Positions 25,920-33,848 of a stretch of 64,000 bases of DNA are shown piece after piece (the first letter of the stretch is position 1; the number at the start of each line of letters is the position of its first letter). Where the stretch lies: assembly GCA_964508025.1 (NCBI GenBank), contig CAZDSF010000013.1, positions 1 to 64,000 on the forward strand, in the 5' to 3' direction. The notes under the pieces were generated by a model that did not search any database, had not been told where the DNA came from, and saw only the letters and a program-made list of their open reading frames with translations. The translations under genes and the position numbers were made by a program. The DNA is from JAAZNO01 sp964508025. Its GTDB lineage: Bacteria > Chloroflexota > Anaerolineae > B4-G1 > SLSP01.

Positions 25920-26636
25920 ATGGAAGGGCTCCTTGAGTTCTGGAATATCATCTGGCCGGATCTGGGGCGCGGACTGCTGACCACGCTACAAATCAGCGCC
26001 GTGGCGTTGCTGCTGGGGCTGGTCATCGGCATTCCGGCGGCGATGATGCGCATCTACGGCCCCCGCTGGCTGCGCTGGATCGCCGTCGCCTTCATCGAGC
26101 TCTTTCGCGGTACGCCGTTGCTGGTGCAGCTCTTCGTCATCTACTACGGCCTGCCCGATCTGGCGCGGGTGCTGGAAGGCATCGGCATTCCGGGGCAATT
26201 CCTCGTCCTGAGCCGCATGGCCTCGGCGTACCTGGCCCTGGGGCTGAACAGCGGCGCCTACCAGGCGGAATACTTCCGCAGCGCCATCCAGGCCATCAAC
26301 GTGGGGCAAATCATGGCGGCGCGCGCCCTGGGCATGAGCAAGTTACAAGCCATCATCCACATCGTCTTGCCGCAAGCCCTGCGGCTCGCCATCCCCGCCT
26401 GGTCGAACGAAGTCGCTTACATGGTGAAATACACCTCCGTCGTCTTCGTCATCTCCGTGCCTGATTTGCTGGCGCGGGGGCAATTCATCATCAGCCGCAC
26501 CTATAAGCCAATGGAGATTCTGATGACCGTTGGCGTCATCTATCTGATTGTGGTGCTGGGACTGACCAGTATTATGAACCGCGTCGAGAAAGTCACCCGC
26601 ATCCCTGGGTTGCACATGGAAGTCGAGCGCGCCTGA
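25920..26636 (+). CDS. Polar amino-acid ABC transporter permease (second)
   Basis: This 238-residue permease is of the same family as the one at 24468, with LLTTLQISAVALLLGLVIGI, FRGTPLLVQLFVIYYGLP and the docking loop ARALGMSKLQAIIHIVLPQA. Two different permeases with one ATPase suggest a heterodimeric channel. The operon is closed by the terminator just downstream. Confidence 0.92.
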   Translation: MEGLLEFWNIIWPDLGRGLLTTLQISAVALLLGLVIGIPAAMMRIYGPRWLRWIAVAFIELFRGTPLLVQLFVIYYGLPDLARVLEGIGIPGQFLVLSRMASAYLALGLNSGAYQAEYFRSAIQAINVGQIMAARALGMSKLQAIIHIVLPQALRLAIPAWSNEVAYMVKYTSVVFVISVPDLLARGQFIISRTYKPMEILMTVGVIYLIVVLGLTSIMNRVEKVTRIPGLHMEVERA

Positions 26637-26659
26637 GCGCCATCGCCTATTCACAGCGA

Positions 26660-26709
26660 AGGTGATGTTTGGGGCAGCGCGCGTGATGCCGCTCCAAACA
26701 TCACCTTTT
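26660..26709 (+). terminator. Rho-independent terminator of the amino-acid transporter operon
   Basis: AGGTGATGTTTGG pairs with CCAAACATCACCT, followed by TTTT. The loop is about 20 bases. The next gene's -10 box begins five bases later. Confidence 0.85.
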
Positions 26710-26713
26710 GAGT

Positions 26714-26719
26714 TATAAT
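26714..26719 (+). promoter_or_regulatory. -10 box of the SH3-domain protein gene, leaderless context
   Basis: A perfect TATAAT ends ten bases before the ATG at 26730. No Shine-Dalgarno sequence is present between, and transcription would start about 2-5 bases before the ATG. The -35 region is poor. Confidence 0.55.
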
Positions 26720-26729
26720 AGAACCACCT

Positions 26730-27212
26730 ATGAGCGACGCAATCCAACACCACCGTTCATTTGGCGCTGGATGGCGCTGGGGCTGTCTGGCGCTGTTGGC
26801 GCTTGGCATCGTGGGGCTATTCATCGGCGCCACGCGGCTGATATTGCAGCCGGGGCCGGCGCCCGCCGGGCCGCTGCCCACGGCCGAGCTGCGCCTCGCC
26901 ACGCCGACGCCCACCGCGACGCCCACCCCCGTGCCCACGCCTACACCCATTCCGCCCACGCCGGTATCGGCGGCAGGTATCGGCATCGGGAGCCGAGTCC
27001 AGGTCAGCGGCACGGGGGCGGCGGGCCTCAACCTGCGTATCGCCCCGGGCACCGGCAGTGAACGTGTTACCGTTGCCGCGGAGGGCAGCTTGTTCATCGT
27101 TGCCGGCGGCCCGCAAGAAGCCGACGGCCTGACCTGGTGGCTGCTCAAGGATGAGAGCAATCCTGAACGCGAGGGCTGGGGCGCAGCGAATTTCCTGGTG
27201 CAGACGCCGTGA
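26730..27212 (+). CDS. Secreted or anchored SH3-like domain protein
   Basis: The 160-residue protein has one N-terminal membrane helix (about 20-42), a threonine-proline repeat linker (about 55-78) and a bacterial SH3 domain (about 85-160: VQVSGTGAAGLNLRIAPGTG, WWLLKDE, GWGAANFLVQ). SH3b modules usually bind cell wall or peptide ligands outside the membrane. The domain is complete and no enzyme domain is attached. It appears to be leaderless. Function unknown beyond likely envelope binding. Confidence 0.8.
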   Translation: MSDAIQHHRSFGAGWRWGCLALLALGIVGLFIGATRLILQPGPAPAGPLPTAELRLATPTPTATPTPVPTPTPIPPTPVSAAGIGIGSRVQVSGTGAAGLNLRIAPGTGSERVTVAAEGSLFIVAGGPQEADGLTWWLLKDESNPEREGWGAANFLVQTP

Positions 27213-27231
27213 AGCGTAAGAGGAGCGTAGC

Positions 27232-27886
27232 ATGAAGCCAGAATTGACCATCAAGCAATTATGTAATGAGGCAGGCTTGTTCGCAGCGCAGGAATCCCTG
27301 CACCAGGAACCTATCATTTATGGCACAACAGATGGGAAAGCCATTGGCACTTACTTAGAACACAAATTCCGTGCGCAGCTGGCGGGAAAATACACGTTCG
27401 GCATGGGCAGCTCGGCGCAGGGCATAGATTTTCCCGAATTGAACGTGGATTATGAAGGTGACGCGCATCACCCAGCCGCAATCCTCATGCCCATTCGAGT
27501 CTGCACGGCAAAAAATCTACGGCTTGGGCTATGCGGTATTGGTTTTTGTGTACGACAAACACGATGATCCACAAACTCAAACAGGACGGTTGGAAATCCT
27601 CAATACTATCTTCATCGAAGCGCCCTACACCGCCGATTATCAAACCACACGCGGCATCCTGCAAATTCTCGAAAATGATGGCAACAACGAGGAACTAGTC
27701 GCCTTCATGCGCGACCGGAATTTACCGGTGGATGACATCCAGGCGTACCAGCTGGCTGAGGAGATTCTACGGAATCCGCCACAGATAGGCTATCTGACAA
27801 TCTCCAACGCGCTACAGTGGCGATTGCAGTATCGTCGCGCCATCGAAAACGCGGGTAGAGTGGAAGGCGTGGTCAAAATCAGATAA
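27232..27886 (+). pseudogene. Type II restriction endonuclease, frameshifted at the catalytic motif
   Basis: The gene starts at ATG 27232 behind GAGGAG. The first frame reads ASSAQGIDFPELNVD-like sequence (GSSAQGIDFPELNVD, about residues 63-77), then loses sense. From 27452 the next frame gives MKVTRITQPQSSCPF, ARQKIYGLGYAVLVFVYD and an ordered C-terminus to the stop at 27884. Removing one T near 27451 would join them into about 217 residues with an Asp-Met-Lys, fitting the D-x-K centre of a PD-(D/E)xK nuclease. It lies 4 bases before a methyltransferase gene, a standard restriction-modification pair. Either the enzyme is inactivated or the extra base is a sequencing error. Confidence 0.75.
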
Positions 27887-27890
27887 TGTA

Positions 27891-29426
27891 ATGCCCAAAT
27901 CACATCACATTGCAGAATTTGGCGACTTTCAAACGCCCCTGAATACGGCGGCGAAAATTTGCGCATTGTTGGCACATCAAGATATAAAACCAGCCACAAT
28001 TATCGAACCCACCTGCGGACAGGGAAACTTTTTACTGGCGGCAGCAGCGCAATTTACCACGGCCCGCCGCATCCTGGGATATGAAATCAATCCAGTGTAT
28101 GTCCTCGAAGCGCAACAACGAGCAGCAGAAAATCCTAAGTTTGCTAAAATCGAAATTACTCAGGGCGATTTCTTCGAGCAAGATTGGGGCGAGATCCTGG
28201 CTAACCTGCCACAACCCATTCTCATAATCGGGAATCCACCCTGGGTTACTAACGCAGACTTAGGCGCACTTGAGAGTCACAACCTGCCAAAGAAACGCAA
28301 CTTCAAAGCGTTGGCCGGGCTGGAAGCGCGCACCGGTAAAAGTAACTTCGATATTTCGGAATGGATGCTCATTCAGCTACTCACAGCCTTGAGCCAGACT
28401 AACGGCACCTTAGCCATGTTATGCAAGACCAGCGTCGCCCGCAAAGTATTACACCATGCTTGGAAAGTTCAATTACCTCTCAACGAAGCGCGCCTGTATA
28501 CAATTGATGCAAAAGCCATTTTCAATGCTGCGGTGGATGCGTGTTTATTCGTTTGCGAAGTTGATGCTGCAAAACCGACGCATCCGACTTGCGCTGTTTA
28601 TTCGGGACTGGAGACGAGCACACCACAACACACCTTCGGCTTCGCCGCCGGGCGTTTGATTGCAGATTTGGCAGCTTACACACGCTGGCAACATCTCAAA
28701 GGCACTTCACCTTACCAGTGGCGTTCTGGCGTCAAACATGACTGCGCCGGCGTAATGGAATTGAAGGCTGAAGGCGCGGGATTTCGCAACAAAATCAGTG
28801 CTTATCACGAGTTGGAAGATAAGTACCTGTATCCTATGCTGAAAAGTTCTGACATTGCCCGAAGCCGTGCGCCTCGCCCCACCCAATGGATGCTCGTGCC
28901 GCAACGCTTCATTGGCGAGGCCACCCATCCAATCTGCCACAACGCACCGCGCACCTGGAATTATCTCAACCATTATGCGGAGCTGCTTGATAAGAGAAAA
29001 AGTTCCATCTACAAAGGACAACCTCGCTTTGCCGTGTTTGGAGTAGGCGAATACAGCTTTGCCCCCTGGAAAATCGCTATTTCAGGACTTTACAAGAAAC
29101 TTCACTTTGCTATCATCGCTCCCTTTGCCGGAAAGCCAGTTCTGCTAGATGATACTTGCTATTTCTTGCCTTGCCAAACTGAAAGCGAGGCAAATACCCT
29201 TTACGCTTTGCTGAGTTCTGAGATCGCACAGGAATTTTTCAACGCTTTCATCTTCTGGGACGCCAAACGTCCGATTACAATAGAAGTATTACAACGCTTG
29301 GACTTGCGCGCGCTATCCTACGAACTCTACGGGCATGATGTTTTGCAGAACTCGCTATCTGAGACGTTAGTTACACCTGTGCAACAACTCGCCCTTTTTG
29401 AACAACAGGAAAAATATGAACCCTGA
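27891..29426 (+). CDS. Type II DNA methyltransferase, probably N6-adenine
   Basis: The 511-residue protein has the SAM-binding motif I IEPTCGQGNFLLAAA (from residue 39), an acidic GYEINP strand end, and the catalytic motif IV NPPW at residues 115-118. The motif I then IV order and the large C-terminal target-recognition part fit gamma-type adenine methyltransferases. It protects host DNA from the neighbouring endonuclease. The reading frame is intact although the nuclease is not, so methylation may continue as an orphan activity. Its codon use and base composition are visibly more AT-rich than the flanking genes, as expected for acquired DNA. The recognition site is unknown. Confidence 0.85.
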   Translation: MPKSHHIAEFGDFQTPLNTAAKICALLAHQDIKPATIIEPTCGQGNFLLAAAAQFTTARRILGYEINPVYVLEAQQRAAENPKFAKIEITQGDFFEQDWGEILANLPQPILIIGNPPWVTNADLGALESHNLPKKRNFKALAGLEARTGKSNFDISEWMLIQLLTALSQTNGTLAMLCKTSVARKVLHHAWKVQLPLNEARLYTIDAKAIFNAAVDACLFVCEVDAAKPTHPTCAVYSGLETSTPQHTFGFAAGRLIADLAAYTRWQHLKGTSPYQWRSGVKHDCAGVMELKAEGAGFRNKISAYHELEDKYLYPMLKSSDIARSRAPRPTQWMLVPQRFIGEATHPICHNAPRTWNYLNHYAELLDKRKSSIYKGQPRFAVFGVGEYSFAPWKIAISGLYKKLHFAIIAPFAGKPVLLDDTCYFLPCQTESEANTLYALLSSEIAQEFFNAFIFWDAKRPITIEVLQRLDLRALSYELYGHDVLQNSLSETLVTPVQQLALFEQQEKYEP

Positions 29427-29465
29427 TCCTCTTGTGGCTTACCACCCCAATCAAGGAGGTCTCCC

Positions 29466-29855
29466 ATGTCCGAAGTCTTGCTCAGCGATGAGGTAACGGT
29501 CAAACTGCAACAACTGGCCGCGCAAGTGGGCGAGACGCCCGTTGCACTGGCGGAGCGCGCAGTCCGCGCATTTTTGCGCGACGCGGCGCGAAAAGCCATG
29601 CGGCGTGAGGCGCAAGCCTATCGCGCCCAACACAGCACACTCCACCAGCAATACGCGGGGCGTTACATTGCCATGTATCAAGGCCGTGTCGTGGATGATG
29701 ATAGCGACCAGCTAGCGTTATTGGCGCGAATCGAAAAACAGTATCCTGATCAACCGGTGTTGATTACACCGGTGCTGGCGGAGCCGGAAGAAACTTTGAG
29801 GCGTACTTCAGTACACTGGCGGACGTGCTATTCAGAAACGCACGAGATGGGGTAG
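29466..29855 (+). CDS. Ribbon-helix-helix / DUF5678-like small protein (antitoxin-like)
   Basis: A strong AAGGAGG precedes ATG 29466. Of 129 residues, the first 50 (SEVLLSDEVTVKLQQLAAQ, then LAERAVRAFLRDAARK) resemble a CopG/Arc-type DNA-binding N-terminus. Residues 60-108 (YAGRYIAMYQGRVVDDDSDQ, then PDQPVLITPVL) resemble DUF5678. This pairing is common among antitoxin-like proteins in this kind of bacterium, but no toxin partner is adjacent on the same strand. The last 20 residues look unlike the family, and its 3' end overlaps the convergent NYN gene by 24 bases, so a late frameshift is possible. Confidence 0.65.
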   Translation: MSEVLLSDEVTVKLQQLAAQVGETPVALAERAVRAFLRDAARKAMRREAQAYRAQHSTLHQQYAGRYIAMYQGRVVDDDSDQLALLARIEKQYPDQPVLITPVLAEPEETLRRTSVHWRTCYSETHEMG

Positions 29856-30422
29856 CGCTGTGCGAAGATTAATACTGGCCCAACAATTACGCGCCAAATC
29901 CATACCTAACGGCGGAAAATGCGCATTGATCACCTTAAAGCCCTTATCTTGTAACCGCACAACGGAGGGGATAAAATCTCGATCAGAAGAAAGCAACACT
30001 GCAACATCCCAAGACCCTTCCCAAGCCAGGCTGAGAAGGTCGGTAACAATTGAAGTATCAACGCCCTTCTCAATCATACCTGTAACCGCCGCGCCGCAAT
30101 GCGGGCATATACCAATTGTGGTATGACAATGAGGACACACTGGCGACCTCTTGGGCTTGCGTTCAAGCAATGTAACCTGGACGCCAGGGAAACGATCCAG
30201 CACATTCAAAGCCCAATTACGCAACCCGGCATCAGATTTGGAACGCGGATCATGCGAGATATATACCGTTGCGCCTTCAAAAGTCAATGGTTGGTTCAAA
30301 CTCGCAGCGGCGGCATCAACCAACCAGGGAGAGAGTTTGGCCCAATCCAATTTGAACCCGGGGGAAACTTCATTGAGACTAAGTTGAAAGTTCCAAAAAT
30401 CAACAAAGATACGTGCTTTCAT
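29832..30422 (-). CDS. NYN-domain (PIN-like) ribonuclease with inserted zinc ribbon
   Basis: This 196-residue protein is of the LabA/DUF88 type. Acidic and polar residues expected of the PIN-like metal site are visible: Asp8 and Asn11 in FVDFWNF, Asp122 in EKGVDTSIVTDLL, and Asp147/Asp149 in LLSSDRDFIP. A zinc ribbon, Cys-x2-Cys-x6-Cys-x2-Cys (Cys96, 99, 106, 109), interrupts the fold. NYN proteins are RNases in tRNA/rRNA processing, RNA silencing or defence. The gene is preceded by a strong promoter, a folded leader RNA and an intrinsic terminator 14 bases before the ATG. It lies next to a restriction-modification locus, suggesting a defence or toxin role. That role is inference. Confidence 0.82.
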   Translation of the reverse strand: MKARIFVDFWNFQLSLNEVSPGFKLDWAKLSPWLVDAAAASLNQPLTFEGATVYISHDPRSKSDAGLRNWALNVLDRFPGVQVTLLERKPKRSPVCPHCHTTIGICPHCGAAVTGMIEKGVDTSIVTDLLSLAWEGSWDVAVLLSSDRDFIPSVVRLQDKGFKVINAHFPPLGMDLARNCWASINLRTALPHLVRF

Positions 30423-30435
30423 CGTTTTACCCTAG

Positions 30436-30467
30436 AAAAAATTCAGGGAGTGCATAATGCACTCCCT
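30436..30467 (-). terminator. Intrinsic terminator or attenuator before the NYN gene
   Basis: On the minus strand, AGGGAGTGCA pairs perfectly with TGCACTCCCT around a 3-base loop, then GAATTTTTT. No gene lies between it and its promoter on that strand, so it terminates a leader, not an upstream gene. Confidence 0.85.
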
Positions 30468-30536
30468 GGGGCGATCATTGCAAATGCCTGTTGAATCGTT
30501 GGGATTCACCAACGCAGGCATTCGCGGGCTTTAATC
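30436..30536 (-). ncRNA. Structured leader RNA upstream of the NYN nuclease
   Basis: The predicted start is about 7 bases after the -10 box (near 30536) and the end is the T-run at 30436-30441, giving about 100 nt. The first stem is AATGCCTG with CAGGCATT (30483-30522) enclosing a hairpin CGTTGG-TGAATC-CCAACG and a 6-base bulge. The loop TGAATC is perfectly complementary to GATTCA just 3' of it, so two mutually exclusive hairpins are possible. The second stem is the terminator. It could be an attenuator, an independent small RNA, or an RNA partner of the nuclease. I do not recognise an Rfam family. Confidence 0.55.
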
Positions 30537-30542
30537 ATGCTT

Positions 30543-30571
30543 ACTATATCATAAAATAGAGAGTCTGTCAA
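30543..30571 (-). promoter_or_regulatory. Strong sigma-70-type promoter driving the NYN leader
   Basis: On the minus strand: TTGACA (30566-30571), a 17-base spacer, TATAGT (30543-30548). This is the best promoter match in the window, 121 bases before the NYN start codon. Confidence 0.85.
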
Positions 30572-30661
30572 CTTTTGCTCAGAGCTAAAATGCTCAGAAC
30601 GGATCACCAAATCTGCGATAAGTTAAATTTTGAGATTTGCCATTTTCGGAGGAAACCACCC

Positions 30662-32689
30662 ATGAACCTTGATTCCGCCCACCTTGAAGCTGCCCGCCTG
30701 CGCGAGCAGATCGCGTATCACAACTACCGCTATCACGTCCTCGATAGCCCCATCATCAGCGACGCCGAGTACGACGCGTTGATGGATGCGCTGCGCGCCA
30801 TCGAGGCCGCCTTCCCGGAATTGGTGACGCCGGATTCGCCCACGCAGCGAGTGGGCGCCGCACCCGCCGAAGGCTTTGTCAAAGTCACCCACCCCGCGCC
30901 CATCCTCAGCCTCGATAAAGCCACCGCGCCGGAGGAACTCGCCGCCTGGCAGACGCGCATCGCCAAACTGCTGCCGGAGAATGCGCCGCCGCTGGCCTAC
31001 GTCGTCGAGCCGAAATTCGATGGGTTGACGGTAGTGCTGCACTATACCGATGGGCAGCTCACGCTAGGCGCAACGCGCGGCGATGGACAGGTAGGCGAGG
31101 ACATCACCGCCAACCTGCGCACCATCAAAACCCTGCCCCTGCGACTCCCCGTGAATCCCGACGGGCCGCGCCCACCCGCCACCCTCGTCGTGCGCGGCGA
31201 GGCGTTGATGTTGCTCAAGGATTTTGAGGCGCTCAACACGCGCCTTATCGAAGCCGGGGAAGCGCCCTTTGCCAATCCCCGCAACGCCGCCGCCGGTTCG
31301 CTGCGGCAACTGGATTCGCGCATCACGGCACAGCGCCCGCTCACCTTGTTCGCGTATGCCATCGTCGCCGCCGATGGGCCAATTCCCACAACGCAATGGG
31401 AGACCGTCGCCTTTCTCAAGGCGCTGGGCTTTCTCGTCGCCGGGGATGTTATCCGCCGTTGTGAGACGCTGGATGCAGTCGCCGCCTACTGCGCGGAGAT
31501 GACGGCCCGCCGCAACAGCCTCCCCTACGAAGCCGACGGTCTGGTCATCAAGATTGATGATCTGGCGACCCAAGCAGCGTTGGGCATCGTGGGCGGGAGA
31601 CCGCGCGGGGCAGTCGCCTTCAAGTTCCCGCCGCAAGAAGCCACGACGACGCTCCGCGATGTGGAGTTCTCCGTGGGGCGCACGGGCGTCATCACGCCCA
31701 CCGCGCTGCTCGATCCGACGCCCATCGCCGGGGTGACGGTGAGCCGCGCCTCGCTGCACAACTTCGACTTCATCGCCGAGCGCGACATCCGCCTGGGCGA
31801 CCGGGTGCTGGTACACCGCGCCGGGGATGTGATCCCCTACGTTGTCGGGCCGATTCTGGACGTGCGCGACGGCAGCGAACGCGCCATCATGCCGCCGGAA
31901 GCGTGCCCCGCCTGCGGCGAGCCGGTCGCCCGCGCCGAGGGCGAGGTGGCGTATTTGTGCATCAACGCGGGCTGCCCGGCGCAGCGCGTGCAAAAACTCA
32001 TCTATTTCGCCCATGTGATGGACATCGTAGGGCTGGGTGATAGCACCGCTGAGCAGTTGGTGGCGCAAGGGCTAATCGAGGATCCTGCCGATCTCTACAC
32101 GCTCACGCCAGAACAGCTACTCACACTCGAAGGTTTCGCGGCAAAGAAAGCCGAAAACCTGCTGGCGGCCATCGCCAGCGCGAAGGAACGCCCGTTGGCG
32201 CGGCTGCTGGCGGCGCTGGGCATTCGCGGCGTGGGCGTGAGCGTAGCAGAGCTGCTGGTGAGCGCGTACCCCTCGCTGGCAGAACTGGCGCAGGCCGATC
32301 CCGACGCGCTTGCCGCCATCCCCGGCCTGGGGCCAATCAAAGCCGCAAGCATCCACGAGTGGTTCAAACATCCGGGGAATCAAGAACTGGTGCGGAAATT
32401 ACAGCGGGCGGGTGTGCGGCTCACCGCTCAGGAAAAACCCACCATGCCGGGCGCAGGCCCGCTCGCGGGGTTGAGCTTCGTCATCACCGGGACGCTTTCT
32501 CGTCCACGGGATGAGGTCGCCGCCTGGATCGAATCTCTCGGCGGCAAAGTGGTGGGGTCGGTGAGCAAGAAGACCAGCTATCTCGTCATCGGCGCAGATC
32601 CAGGGGGGACCAAGTTCAACAAAGCGCAACAGCTCGGCATCCCAATGCTGGATGAGAGCGCATTGGAGCAACTGGCTCAAAAATCCTGA
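30662..32689 (+). CDS. ligA: NAD+-dependent DNA ligase
   Basis: The start is ATG 30662 behind GGAGG. The 675-residue enzyme has the N-terminal NAD-binding domain (EQIAYHNYRYHVLDSP), the adenylated lysine Lys118 in VEPKFDGL, an OB-fold, a four-cysteine zinc finger (CPACGEPV, then CINAGCPAQ), helix-hairpin-helix repeats (about 470-580) and a C-terminal BRCT domain (LSFVITGTLSRPRDEV). It seals nicks in replication and repair. Its length and domain order are those of a normal LigA. It diverges from the NYN gene. Confidence 0.95.
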   Translation: MNLDSAHLEAARLREQIAYHNYRYHVLDSPIISDAEYDALMDALRAIEAAFPELVTPDSPTQRVGAAPAEGFVKVTHPAPILSLDKATAPEELAAWQTRIAKLLPENAPPLAYVVEPKFDGLTVVLHYTDGQLTLGATRGDGQVGEDITANLRTIKTLPLRLPVNPDGPRPPATLVVRGEALMLLKDFEALNTRLIEAGEAPFANPRNAAAGSLRQLDSRITAQRPLTLFAYAIVAADGPIPTTQWETVAFLKALGFLVAGDVIRRCETLDAVAAYCAEMTARRNSLPYEADGLVIKIDDLATQAALGIVGGRPRGAVAFKFPPQEATTTLRDVEFSVGRTGVITPTALLDPTPIAGVTVSRASLHNFDFIAERDIRLGDRVLVHRAGDVIPYVVGPILDVRDGSERAIMPPEACPACGEPVARAEGEVAYLCINAGCPAQRVQKLIYFAHVMDIVGLGDSTAEQLVAQGLIEDPADLYTLTPEQLLTLEGFAAKKAENLLAAIASAKERPLARLLAALGIRGVGVSVAELLVSAYPSLAELAQADPDALAAIPGLGPIKAASIHEWFKHPGNQELVRKLQRAGVRLTAQEKPTMPGAGPLAGLSFVITGTLSRPRDEVAAWIESLGGKVVGSVSKKTSYLVIGADPGGTKFNKAQQLGIPMLDESALEQLAQKS

Positions 32690-32712
32690 CCGCACAGAAC
32701 AGAAAATGCGGC

Positions 32713-32745
32713 GCACGGCCATGTAGCAACGCTATCTGGCCGTGC
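32713..32745. terminator. Terminator hairpin between ligA and the convergent lipoprotein gene
   Basis: GCACGGCCA pairs with TGGCCGTGC around a 15-base loop and is followed by TACTTTAT on the plus strand. It touches the stop codon of the minus-strand gene and may serve both directions. Confidence 0.65.
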
Positions 32746-33848
32746 TACTTTATGGCAAAGCCCCATGCCGGTGCGGCGGCGCCGGGGAAACGTTGCAGCA
32801 GCTGCCCCGTTGCGGCATCCCAGACCCAGACTTCCGGCTGTGGATCGGGCGCGCCCATCGGCAGCCGCACCGCCGCGAGCCAGCGCCCATCCGCTGACCA
32901 CACCGGACGCGCGAAACCGGCGCCGCTATCCCCCGGCAGCGCCATGAACGCGCCCGTCGCCAGCGTCAACACCCACGGCTGCGCGCCGAGCGCATCCGCG
33001 CCGGAGCTCTCCTCGTGGGGGCCGTCATCCTCATGCGAATGTTCCCCTTCCGGCGGGAAGAAACGCCGCCGAAGCAACGCCATCTGATCGCCGGTGGGGC
33101 TCCACGCCAGCTCCGTCGCCAGCGAAAGCCCCTCCTCCAACACCAGCGGTTGCGGCAGTCCCAGCCCCACGTCGTAGATGAGCGGCGCGCCAGGCGTCAC
33201 GATCACTGCCAGGCGCGCGCCATCCGGCGCCCACGAGGGCTGCGCCAGAATGGGCAGCTCGATACTCGCCGCGCGCTGAGCTGCGACATCCCAAACCATC
33301 AGACCGCTGAGCGCCGCAAATGCCAGCTGGTCGCCACGAGGACTCCACACAGGACGGCCCTCTAACAGCCCCAGCGAACGCGCACTTCCGCCCGGCAACG
33401 ACATGACCCAGCCTTCGCGCTCCACCGCGCCCTCTTCGAGCCACGCGATGGAATCCTCGCCAGGGGCAAGCGCCGGTTCACGGCATTGCGCCACACAATC
33501 CCGCAACGTGCGCGTGCGCTGCCCATCCCAAAGCGCCAGACGGCGTCCGCCATCCAACACCACCCCAAAGTGACGCGCGCCAGGCGCAAAACCGTTGATA
33601 TTTGCCAGCAATGGCGTGAGCTGCCCGGTCACAATATCCGCCGCTGCAAGATCCCAACCCGCAGCCGTGCGCGCCATGACATACAGCTGCGGCTCGGCAG
33701 CAGGCGACGTTGCCGGAGCAGCCCCGCCGGGGACGCAAGCCGCCAGGAGCAGGAGCGCGACGATGACAGAAAACCGCCGCCGCGAGCGCCAATGACGCCC
33801 ACGCGCGGCGGTGAAAGCGGTTCGACAATCAAGCAACAACACAGGCAT
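32745..33848 (-). CDS. WD40/TolB-like beta-propeller lipoprotein
   Basis: The 367-residue protein has a long basic start and a lipobox ending at Cys38 (LLLLAAC), then a linker rich in alanine and proline. Repeats of the type PVWSPRGDQLAFAALSG, PSWAPDGARLAVIV, LAWSPTGDQMALL and PVWSADGRWLAAVRL mark blades of a TolB-type propeller. A histidine/glutamate-rich insert (GEHSHEDDGPHEE) near residue 280 could bind metal. It is likely an extracytoplasmic binding or scaffold protein. Its start overlaps the O-antigen-ligase-like gene by 20 bases, so the two are co-translated. No function is known. Confidence 0.75.
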   Translation of the reverse strand: MPVLLLDCRTAFTAARGRHWRSRRRFSVIVALLLLAACVPGGAAPATSPAAEPQLYVMARTAAGWDLAAADIVTGQLTPLLANINGFAPGARHFGVVLDGGRRLALWDGQRTRTLRDCVAQCREPALAPGEDSIAWLEEGAVEREGWVMSLPGGSARSLGLLEGRPVWSPRGDQLAFAALSGLMVWDVAAQRAASIELPILAQPSWAPDGARLAVIVTPGAPLIYDVGLGLPQPLVLEEGLSLATELAWSPTGDQMALLRRRFFPPEGEHSHEDDGPHEESSGADALGAQPWVLTLATGAFMALPGDSGAGFARPVWSADGRWLAAVRLPMGAPDPQPEVWVWDAATGQLLQRFPGAAAPAWGFAIK

